Below, piece by piece: positions 17,379 to 23,223 of a DNA stretch of 35,042 bases (its first letter is position 1; every line of letters starts with the position of its first letter). Position numbers and translations under genes: made by a program. The notes under the pieces are model-generated. The model ran no database searches and was not told where the DNA came from. It saw only the letters and a list, made by a program, of their open reading frames with translations. Origin of the DNA: Caryophanales bacterium UBA7581 (GTDB taxonomy: Bacteria; Bacillota_I; Bacilli_A; RFN20; CAG-826); contig DLKT01000024.1 in the NCBI GenBank assembly GCA_002477825.1, positions 1-35,042 on the forward strand, in the 5' to 3' direction.

Positions 17379-17993
17379 ATGGAAGAAACAAAGAAAAAAT
17401 GGAATAACAAACTCATTGCACGTGTGGCTATTTTCAGTGCGATTACGATTATTTTATATATTGTACCGATTTTTCAATTTAAGTTACCGAGTGTTTTCCC
17501 GAGTTTCTTAGAATTTCACTTTGACGAGATTCCGGTGATGATTGCGGGATTTGCTTATGGCCCTTGGACGGCTTTTTGGATTTTACTCATTCGAACTATA
17601 GCAAAATTACCATTTACTTCAACAGTTTGCGTAGGAGAACTTGCGGACTTTATCTATTCTTTAGCGTTTGTTTTACCAGCGAGTATTGTGTATCAAAAAC
17701 ATCGGAATTTAAAAGGAGTTTGCTTAGGTTTTCTATTTGGTTTTTCTTTACAAGTCATTGTAAGTGCGATTTGTACATGTTATCTCATGATTGATTTCTA
17801 TCTTTTCTTATTTAAAGGCTTAACAAAAGAAACTTTGTTAGCGTCTTGTCAAGCGATTAACCCAAGAGTAAAAGACATTCATGGCTCCTTAACCGTATGG
17901 GCGATTATTCCTTTTAACGTAATCAAGGATTTAGCGGTTATTTTGGTGACGTTTATGGTCTATAAAAGTTTAAGTCCATTACTTAAAAAATAA
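17379..17993 (+). CDS. ribU: Riboflavin ECF transporter substrate-binding protein RibU
   Basis: S-component of an energy-coupling factor transporter that imports riboflavin; it needs the shared EcfAA'T module, which is not in the window. The 204-residue product has about five to six TM helices and the RibU-typical region FPSFLEFHFDEIPVMIAGFAYGP followed by GELADFIYSLAFVLPASIVY. An upstream in-frame ATG at 17370 is too close to AAGGA (17365-17369), so the ATG at 17379 is preferred. The upstream FMN riboswitch confirms the flavin link. The product could supply FMN to the flavodoxin-like and nitroreductase proteins further on. Confidence 0.93.
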   Translation: MEETKKKWNNKLIARVAIFSAITIILYIVPIFQFKLPSVFPSFLEFHFDEIPVMIAGFAYGPWTAFWILLIRTIAKLPFTSTVCVGELADFIYSLAFVLPASIVYQKHRNLKGVCLGFLFGFSLQVIVSAICTCYLMIDFYLFLFKGLTKETLLASCQAINPRVKDIHGSLTVWAIIPFNVIKDLAVILVTFMVYKSLSPLLKK

Positions 17994-17997
17994 AAAA

Positions 17998-18019
17998 AAC
18001 TCGGCATTTCTACCGAGTT
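17998..18019. terminator. Bidirectional terminator between ribU and ferredoxin
   Basis: Perfect 7-bp stem AACTCGG / CCGAGTT with an 8-nt loop. The minus-strand reading is followed by nine T, so it is strongest for the ferredoxin gene; the plus-strand tail is ATTTTATT. Confidence 0.88.
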
Positions 18020-18025
18020 ATTTTA

Positions 18026-18211
18026 TTATTCAACAGTTATTGCTCCGGCTGGGCAGCTTGCGGCTGCGTCATCGACGTCTGCGTTATCGGTGGTGTCAGC
18101 AATTGTTTCGGCTAAACCATCAGGTCCCATTTCAAAGACATCTGGTGCCATGGAATTGCAAAGTCCACATCCGATACAAAGGCTTTGATCTACTGTAACT
18201 TTCTTTGCCAT
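18026..18211 (-). CDS. fer: Small [4Fe-4S] ferredoxin
   Basis: A 61-residue acidic protein with one complete cluster motif: C12, C15 and C18 in CIGCGLC, and C53 in SCPAGAI. The residues around the first motif (VDQSLCIGCGLC) and PDVF are typical of monocluster Bacillus-type ferredoxins, which carry electrons to cytosolic redox enzymes. AAAGGAGGA precedes the ATG. It is monocistronic, with its own promoter upstream and the shared terminator downstream. Confidence 0.95.
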   Translation of the reverse strand: MAKKVTVDQSLCIGCGLCNSMAPDVFEMGPDGLAETIADTTDNADVDDAAASCPAGAITVE

Positions 18212-18242
18212 TCGTTCGTCCTCCTTTTTTTAGACTAGTTTC

Positions 18243-18271
18243 ATTATAAAGGTTCTAGGGATAAAAAGCAA
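18243..18271 (-). promoter_or_regulatory. Sigma-A promoter of the ferredoxin gene
   Basis: On the minus strand: TTGCTT (18266-18271), 17-nt spacer, perfect TATAAT (18243-18248). Confidence 0.75.
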
Positions 18272-18417
18272 TGAAAAGGCAACGAAAAAACATGGTTTTT
18301 TCAAAAGAAAGCTACGCTTTATAGGAGCAATTCTTGTTAAATGCAACGAATGTAGAGAAAATGTATTTTTCTATTCTTTTCCATGTTGAAAAAATTTCCA
18401 CAAAATACAACTTAATA

Positions 18418-18446
18418 TAGAAAAAACTTGTTAATTCTATTAGAAT
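18418..18446 (+). promoter_or_regulatory. Candidate promoter of the small TM protein-cmk-der unit
   Basis: TAGAAA (18418-18423), 17-nt spacer, TAGAAT (18441-18446), about 28 nt before the ATG at 18475. Between this and the ferredoxin promoter (18272-18417) I see no other gene; a 7-bp AT-rich inverted repeat near 18286 is the only structure. Confidence 0.45.
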
Positions 18447-18474
18447 AGAAAGGGAGATTGAGGAGGCGAGATTT

Positions 18475-18726
18475 ATGAAGTCTAGAGTAAAAGCCTTTAA
18501 CAAATACCGCCTTCAAATACAAGCAATGGATGATGGGGATTTACCCATCGCCAAATATCAAGGAAAACACTATAAAGAACCAAGCGAAGAAAAAAGACAA
18601 GGAAATAGACCTTTGATTTTACATGAAAAAAAAGAAATCAATTATGTGAAAGTCTTTGTAATTACATGTATTAGTTTATTGGCATGTTTAATTGTCTTAG
18701 GAATTATTCTTGCCTTAAAGGATTAA
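18475..18726 (+). CDS. Small single-TM protein of unknown function
   Basis: An 83-residue product with a basic, hydrophilic N-terminal part (about 1-56, with DDGDLPIAKYQGKHYKEP) and one C-terminal TM helix (about 58-80) ending in LKD. The topology would be a tail-anchored protein with its bulk in the cytoplasm. GAGGAGGCGA upstream is a strong RBS. It starts the transcript leading to cmk 19 nt downstream. I do not recognise the family. Confidence 0.7.
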   Translation: MKSRVKAFNKYRLQIQAMDDGDLPIAKYQGKHYKEPSEEKRQGNRPLILHEKKEINYVKVFVITCISLLACLIVLGIILALKD

Positions 18727-18745
18727 AAATGGAGGAAGTAAAGAA

Positions 18746-19417
18746 ATGAAAAGAATCGCTATTGCTATTGACGGACCTGCCGCAGCAGGTAAATCTACGA
18801 TTGCTAAAATTGTAGCTAAGAAATTAGGCTATGTTTATATTGATACCGGAGCGATGTATCGTTCGGTCACTTGGTATGCATTACATCAAGGTGTTGATTG
18901 CCAAGATGAAAAGAAAGTGTGTGCTTTAGTGCCAGACATTCATATTGAACTCAAAGAAAATGGTACGGTTTTATGCAATCATCAAGATGTCACAAAAGAA
19001 ATTCGTTTAGATGATGTAACCAAAAACGTTTCTTATATTGCTTCGTATCGTGATGTTCGTTTAGCAATGGTTGATTTACAAAGAAAAATGGCTGAATCGG
19101 TTTCGGTTGTAATGGATGGAAGAGATATTGGAACTTATGTTCTTCCGAATGCAGAAGTGAAAATCTTCCAAGTTGCAACAGTACATGAAAGAGCCAAACG
19201 TCGTTATTTAGAAAATTTAGAAAAAGGAATTACTTGTAACTTAGAGGAAATTGAACAAGATTTAATCCGTAGAGATAATATTGATTCAAGTCGCGCTTTC
19301 GCACCTCTTCGTCCCGCCGAAGATTCAATTCTATTAGATACTTCCAATATGAGCATTGATGAAGTGGTGGATGCAGTAATTTCTATCATTGAAAAGAAAT
19401 TAGGTGAAATGGAATGA
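18746..19417 (+). CDS. cmk: Cytidylate kinase
   Basis: Phosphorylates CMP and dCMP with ATP in pyrimidine nucleotide recycling. The 223-residue product has the P-loop GPAAAGKST (10-18), the nearby YIDTGAMYRSVTW typical of CMP kinases, VMDGRDIGTYVLP, and the lid-region arginines RAKRRYLE and RDNIDSSRAFAPL. Length is normal. GGAGG precedes the ATG. The stop codon overlaps the der start (ATGA), matching the common cmk-der neighbourhood in Firmicutes. Confidence 0.97.
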   Translation: MKRIAIAIDGPAAAGKSTIAKIVAKKLGYVYIDTGAMYRSVTWYALHQGVDCQDEKKVCALVPDIHIELKENGTVLCNHQDVTKEIRLDDVTKNVSYIASYRDVRLAMVDLQRKMAESVSVVMDGRDIGTYVLPNAEVKIFQVATVHERAKRRYLENLEKGITCNLEEIEQDLIRRDNIDSSRAFAPLRPAEDSILLDTSNMSIDEVVDAVISIIEKKLGEME

Positions 19418-20721
19418 GTTTAGGAACGGTAGCTATTGTAGGAACCCCAAATGTAGGTAAATCTACAATTTTTAATCGTATTACCGGCGAAAGAAAATCC
19501 ATTATTGATGATCAACCTGGTGTAACAAGAGATCGTATCTATTCCAAAGCAACTTGGCTAACGAAAGAATTTCGTTTAATTGATACGGGCGGAGTAGAAA
19601 TTGAAAATCGTCCTTTCCAAGAACAAATTCGAGCGCAAGTAGAAATTGCCTTAGAAGAAGCGGATGTCATCCTTTTTGTTACCGATGGGAAGTTAGGTAT
19701 TACCAAAGATGATCGTATGGTAGCAAAAATGCTCCATAAATCAAATAAACCCGTTGTTTTAGCGGTCAATAAAATTGATGATGGATCCCATGTCGGTGAT
19801 ATTAATGAATTTTATGCTTTAGGTATTGGTGATCCGATTGCGGTATCCGGTGCCCATGGTATCGGTATTGGTGATGTTTTAGATCAAATCATCTCGCTTT
19901 TACCAGAAAAAGAAGAAAAAGAATATGAAGGACAAATTTGTTTTTCCATTATTGGTCGCCCCAATGTGGGAAAATCAAGTTTAGTGAACGCTATTTTAAA
20001 TCAATCTCGTGTCATTGCTTCACCGATTGAAGGAACGACAAGAGACGCTATCGACACCTCTTTTAGAAGAGAAGGTAGAGATTATGTGGTGATTGATACC
20101 GCGGGATTAAAAAAACGCGGTCGTATTTATGAAGCCGTGGATAAATATGCGGCTTTACGCGCTTTAGCGGCCATTGATCGTAGTGATATCGTTTTATTAG
20201 TAATTGATGCGAAAGAAGGCATCCGTGAACAAGATAAACATGTCGCCGGTTACGCTATCGACGCGCATAAAGCGATGATTATTGTCGTGAATAAATGGGA
20301 TGCAGTCACCAAAGACCATCGCACGATGTCCGAATTCACCAAAAAAGTGAGAGAAGAATTCAAATTCTTAGACTATGTGCCCATCGTATTTGTTTCGGCT
20401 TTAGAAAGAACAAGAATTCAACAAATCTTCCAAGCGATTGATGTGGCTTATGATGCTTATCATAGTCATGTTTCCACTTCGGTCCTTAATGAAATTATGC
20501 AAGATGCCCAAGTGATGAATCCAGCGCCTTACTTTAATGGAGGACGCATTAAGATTTTATTTGCCAATCAAGCCACCACTTGTCCACCTACCTTTATTCT
20601 CTTTGTGAATGACCCACATTTTATGCATTTTTCTTATGAAAGATATTTAGAAAATCGTATTCGTAATGCCTTTACTTTAGAAGGAAGCCCCATTCAATTT
20701 ATTTTAAGAGAAAGAAAATAA
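19414..20721 (+). CDS. der: Ribosome assembly GTPase Der (EngA)
   Basis: Essential double GTPase for 50S subunit maturation. The 435-residue product has two G domains, with G1 motifs GTPNVGKST (10-18) and GRPNVGKSS (181-189), G3 DTGG and DTAG, and G4 NKID and NKWD, followed by a KH-like C-terminal domain ending FTLEGSPIQFILRERK. Length is normal. Start overlaps the cmk stop by 4 nt. In B. subtilis der also lies close to spoIVA, as it does here. Confidence 0.97.
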   Translation: MSLGTVAIVGTPNVGKSTIFNRITGERKSIIDDQPGVTRDRIYSKATWLTKEFRLIDTGGVEIENRPFQEQIRAQVEIALEEADVILFVTDGKLGITKDDRMVAKMLHKSNKPVVLAVNKIDDGSHVGDINEFYALGIGDPIAVSGAHGIGIGDVLDQIISLLPEKEEKEYEGQICFSIIGRPNVGKSSLVNAILNQSRVIASPIEGTTRDAIDTSFRREGRDYVVIDTAGLKKRGRIYEAVDKYAALRALAAIDRSDIVLLVIDAKEGIREQDKHVAGYAIDAHKAMIIVVNKWDAVTKDHRTMSEFTKKVREEFKFLDYVPIVFVSALERTRIQQIFQAIDVAYDAYHSHVSTSVLNEIMQDAQVMNPAPYFNGGRIKILFANQATTCPPTFILFVNDPHFMHFSYERYLENRIRNAFTLEGSPIQFILRERK

Positions 20722-20729
20722 TAGCCATT

Positions 20730-20759
20730 CGCCCAAATGTGCATATGATACATTGGGTG
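20730..20759 (+). promoter_or_regulatory. Hairpin covering the spoVIF ribosome binding site
   Basis: CGCCCAA-A-TGT (20730-20740) pairs with ACATTGGGTG (20750-20759), leaving one bulged A and a 9-nt loop. The 3' arm contains most of the GGGTGA Shine-Dalgarno of the next gene. The stem begins 8 nt after the der stop, so ribosomes finishing der could open it. Confidence 0.5.
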
Positions 20760-20765
20760 ATGAAA

Positions 20766-21005
20766 ATGAGTGAAGATTCTATTTTTGATAAGGTGGAGCA
20801 AAGAGCACATGTCAGTCGTGATGACATTTTGCACTTAGCAAAATCGGTTTCCGGTCAAGATTTATCGAATGAAGATAATTTACGATCTTTAATTCAAAAA
20901 GTGGCGCGTATGGCGGGGAAAGAGGTTACGGAAGAAAAAACCGAAAAAATTATTACCGCGATTAAAAAAGATAAAGTGCCAAAGAGTATGGATAAACTTT
21001 TATAA
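20766..21005 (+). CDS. spoVIF: Stage VI sporulation protein F (SpoVIF)
   Basis: SpoVIF is a small protein required for spore coat assembly in B. subtilis. The 79-residue product matches the family pattern over its length: IFDKVEQRAHVSRDDILHLA, then DLSNEDNLRSLIQKVARMAG and KEVTEEKTEKIITAI, echoing the VF-LA-S, VR--I--V---ANKPV and --E-KIV--I spacing of B. subtilis SpoVIF. The ATG at 20766 is placed 5 nt after GGGTGA; an alternative ATG at 20760 overlaps that site. It follows der and ends at a strong terminator. Recognition is from memory of the family, not from a search. Confidence 0.82.
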   Translation: MSEDSIFDKVEQRAHVSRDDILHLAKSVSGQDLSNEDNLRSLIQKVARMAGKEVTEEKTEKIITAIKKDKVPKSMDKLL

Positions 21006-21008
21006 AAG

Positions 21009-21034
21009 AATAGGGAACTCTCCCTATTTTTTTT
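21009..21034 (+). terminator. Intrinsic terminator after spoVIF
   Basis: Perfect 8-bp stem AATAGGGA-ACTC-TCCCTATT running into T-tract up to 21034. Confidence 0.92.
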
Positions 21035-21065
21035 ACGTTCTTAGTTCTAGTTTTTTTGCTTCTAT

Positions 21066-21073
21066 CATACATA
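21066..21073 (+). promoter_or_regulatory. Possible sigma-E -10 element for spoIVA
   Basis: CATACATA resembles the sigma-E -10 consensus CATACAnT and sits 38 nt before the ATG. No convincing -35 (ATA-type) is visible at 13-15 nt upstream, so this is weak. Confidence 0.3.
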
Positions 21074-21086
21074 GATTATGAAAAGG

Positions 21087-21100
21087 CCTATGGCCATAGG
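21087..21100 (+). promoter_or_regulatory. Palindrome overlapping the spoIVA ribosome binding site
   Basis: CCTATGGCCATAGG is a perfect 14-bp palindrome. As RNA it can fold CCTAT-GGCC-ATAGG, covering the first half of AGGAGG (21098-21103). It could be an operator or an RBS-masking hairpin. Confidence 0.4.
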
Positions 21101-21110
21101 AGGAAAAAGA

Positions 21111-22586
21111 ATGGATGCGTTTACCATTTTTAAAGATATCGGAGCGAGAAACAATGGCGATGTTTATTTAGGGGTCGTGGGCCCAGTTCGCGTTGGAAAA
21201 TCGACGTTTATCAAACGATTTATGGAAGTGATGGTCTTGCCTCATATTCCCGAAGAAGATCAAGCAAGAGCAAGAGATGAGCTCCCACAATCAGGAAGCG
21301 GAAAAACCATTATGACGGTAGAACCTAAATTTGTTCCCGCAAATGGTGTCACTTTACCGATTGATGATAGCTTGAGTGTAAAAGTACGCATGATTGACTG
21401 TGTCGGTTTTGTCATCGATAAAGCTTCGGGTTATTTAGAAGACGGAAAAATGCGAATGGTTAAAACCCCATGGTTCAATGAAACCATTCCATTTGATGAT
21501 GCGGCAAGAATTGGTACTGAAAAAGTCATTAAAGAACATTCCACTTTAGGTATTGTCGTCATTAGTGATGGTACAGTTACCGAATTTAAAAGAGAAGATT
21601 ATGTCACCGCTGAAGAACAAATTATTGCGGAAATGAATTCGATTGAAAGACCTTATGTTGTGGTTTTAAATTCAACGAAACCCTATGAAAGTTCTACTTT
21701 AGCTTTAGCGGAAGAATTAAAACAAAAATATGGCGTACCTGTCATTCCTTTAAATGCAGAATTGATGAAAGAAGAAGAGGCCATTACGGTTTTAAAAGAG
21801 GCCTTATACCAATTCCCAGTTACAAGTATTGATGTTGCTTTACCGAAATGGGTAGCGGTTTTAGATGAAGAGCATCCTTTAAAAGTGAGCATTCAAGAAT
21901 CGATTGAAAAAGCGATGAAAGAAGCACGTATTGTTCGCGATGTCGATAAAATTACGCAAGTCATCAAAGAAAATGAAAATTTAACCAGTGTCAATATCGC
22001 AAATGTGGATACAGGTACGGGTACCATTCTTGTAGAAATGCAAGTCGATGATAGCTTGTATGAAAAAGTGTTAAAAGATTTGGTGGGCTGCGAAATTTCG
22101 GATAAAGCAGAATTAATGGCGGTTTTAACTGAGTTTGTAAAAGCAAAGAAAAAATATGATCATATCGCTTCTGCCTTAGAAATGGCGGAAAATACGGGAT
22201 ATGGTTATACAAATGTTAGCTTTGATGAGATGAAAATCGAAAAACCATCCATTTTAAAAGCAGGAGGAAGATACGGCATTAAAGTCAAAGCGACTGCACC
22301 GACATATCATATTGTGAAAGTGGATTTAGAAACTTCGTTTGAACCGATTTTAGGTTCTAAAATGCAAAGTGACTATTTCGTTGATTACTTATCTAAAGCC
22401 TTTGAACAAAATCCATTAGCGGTCTTAGATTGCGAAATGTTTGGTCAAAAATTTGGCGAAATCATGAAAGCAGGGGTAAGTTCTAAATTAGCCACTTTAC
22501 CTGAACCCGTTAAAATTAAAATGCAACAATTGCTTAAAACCATTGCCAATAAAGGTAAAGGGAACCTTATTGCCTTTGTCTTCTAG
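21111..22586 (+). CDS. spoIVA: Stage IV sporulation protein A (SpoIVA)
   Basis: Cytoskeletal ATPase that polymerises on the mother-cell side of the forespore membrane and forms the spore coat basement layer. The 491-residue product is the same size as B. subtilis SpoIVA (492) and keeps GVVGPVRVGKST with the Walker lysine at K30, DELPQSGSGKTIMTVEPKFVP, HSTLGIVVISDGT, and a C-terminal ending GNLIAFVF. AGGAGG at 21098-21103 selects the ATG at 21111 over the in-frame ATG at 21078. It is monocistronic between two terminators. Confidence 0.97.
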   Translation: MDAFTIFKDIGARNNGDVYLGVVGPVRVGKSTFIKRFMEVMVLPHIPEEDQARARDELPQSGSGKTIMTVEPKFVPANGVTLPIDDSLSVKVRMIDCVGFVIDKASGYLEDGKMRMVKTPWFNETIPFDDAARIGTEKVIKEHSTLGIVVISDGTVTEFKREDYVTAEEQIIAEMNSIERPYVVVLNSTKPYESSTLALAEELKQKYGVPVIPLNAELMKEEEAITVLKEALYQFPVTSIDVALPKWVAVLDEEHPLKVSIQESIEKAMKEARIVRDVDKITQVIKENENLTSVNIANVDTGTGTILVEMQVDDSLYEKVLKDLVGCEISDKAELMAVLTEFVKAKKKYDHIASALEMAENTGYGYTNVSFDEMKIEKPSILKAGGRYGIKVKATAPTYHIVKVDLETSFEPILGSKMQSDYFVDYLSKAFEQNPLAVLDCEMFGQKFGEIMKAGVSSKLATLPEPVKIKMQQLLKTIANKGKGNLIAFVF

Positions 22587-22591
22587 GTTAC

Positions 22592-22628
22592 AAAAGAATT
22601 AGAGATATAATCTCTAGTTCTTTTTTTT
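22592..22628 (+). terminator. Intrinsic terminator after spoIVA
   Basis: Stem of at least 11 bp, AGAATTAGAGAT / ATCTCTAGTTCT with one T-G wobble and a 3-nt loop, followed by eight T. Confidence 0.92.
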
Positions 22629-22642
22629 ATAAAAAATCATCT

Positions 22643-22662
22643 TAGTTAGTTTTTTCTAACTT
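22643..22662. promoter_or_regulatory. Upstream feo operator copy (TAGTTAG-N6-CTAACTT)
   Basis: Inverted repeat with half-sites TAGTTAG and CTAACTT, 15 bp upstream of the -35 box. It is nearly the same as the copy at 22711-22730, and the two start 68 bp apart. The half-sites resemble those bound by DtxR-type iron or manganese repressors, which is inference. Confidence 0.6.
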
Positions 22663-22676
22663 TTTAAAAAAAAGTA

Positions 22677-22705
22677 TTGATTTATCGATGATGGAAGTCT
22701 ATAAT
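22677..22705 (+). promoter_or_regulatory. Sigma-A promoter of the feo operon
   Basis: TTGATT (22677-22682), 17-nt spacer, perfect TATAAT (22700-22705). Start site near 22712, inside the downstream operators. Confidence 0.85.
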
Positions 22706-22713
22706 CATTATAG
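22699..22713. promoter_or_regulatory. Fur/PerR-like 7-1-7 box over the feo -10
   Basis: CTATAATCATTATAG is a perfect 7-1-7 inverted repeat differing from the Fur/PerR consensus TTATAATnATTATAA only in the outermost bases. It covers the -10 box completely. Since TATAAT is itself the -10, part of the match could be coincidental. Confidence 0.6.
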
Positions 22714-22730
22714 TTAGTTCGCACTAACTA
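22711..22730. promoter_or_regulatory. Downstream feo operator copy (TAGTTAG-N6-CTAACTA)
   Basis: Perfect inverted repeat with 7-bp arms and spacer TTCGCA, at the predicted transcription start and overlapping the Fur-like box by 3 bp. It immediately precedes the feoA AGGAGGT RBS. Confidence 0.65.
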
Positions 22731-22744
22731 GGAGGTAATGTTTT

Positions 22745-22957
22745 ATGCCAATTGTATTAGCACCGTTAAATACCGATTTAAGAATTGTAAAAATCTTAGC
22801 AACGGACAAACTCAAAAAACACTTAGAGAGTTTAGGAATTACGATTGATGCAACGATTCGCATTTTGTCGCAATCAGGAGGAAATGTGATTTGTGTTGTT
22901 AAGGAGGGACGTTTAGCCCTTGATCATGATATTGCTTCCAAAATTCTAGTAGCGTAA
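22745..22957 (+). CDS. feoA: FeoA domain protein (first copy)
   Basis: A 70-residue SH3-like FeoA protein, thought to regulate or stabilise the FeoB ferrous iron permease at the membrane. The strand pattern ending in GNVICVVKEGRLALDHDIASKILV matches FeoA C-termini, where the last strand carries the DxxxAxxIxV motif. AGGAGGTAATG gives a strong RBS. It starts the feoA-feoA-feoB operon; the next FeoA gene begins 17 nt after its stop. Confidence 0.88.
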   Translation: MPIVLAPLNTDLRIVKILATDKLKKHLESLGITIDATIRILSQSGGNVICVVKEGRLALDHDIASKILVA

Positions 22958-22974
22958 TGGAAGGAAGGATAAAT

Positions 22975-23223
22975 ATGCTAAAACAACTAGATGAGTTTAC
23001 ATTAGGCGAGACTGGCCTAATCAAAAAAGTGGGTGGCGAAGGTAAAGTTCGTCGACGCCTATTCGATATGGGAGTTACTCCGGGTGCAGAAGTAACCTTA
23101 CGTAAAAAAGCACCATTAGGTGATCCATTAGAGGTTACCATCCGTGGTTATGAATTGACTTTAAGAAAAACCGAAGCCCAACTTGTAACAATGGAAATTA
23201 AAGGGGAAGGTGAAACATTATGA
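22975..23223 (+). CDS. feoA: FeoA domain protein (second copy)
   Basis: An 82-residue FeoA-family protein with the typical GETGLIKKVGGEGKVRRRLFDMGVTPGAEV and a C-terminal strand ELTLRKTEAQLV. It is clearly divergent from the first copy and closer to canonical FeoA. The frame is open from 22957, but AAGGAAGGA at 22961-22969 fixes the ATG at 22975. The stop overlaps the feoB start (ATGA). Paired FeoA genes before feoB are known in Firmicutes. Confidence 0.92.
   Translation: MLKQLDEFTLGETGLIKKVGGEGKVRRRLFDMGVTPGAEVTLRKKAPLGDPLEVTIRGYELTLRKTEAQLVTMEIKGEGETL

Noticed and set aside
18312..18503. 63-codon minus-strand frame in the gap between ferredoxin and the small TM protein gene
   Set aside because: No Shine-Dalgarno site, overlaps the promoter and first codons of the 18475 gene, and the composition is what AT-rich noncoding DNA gives by chance.
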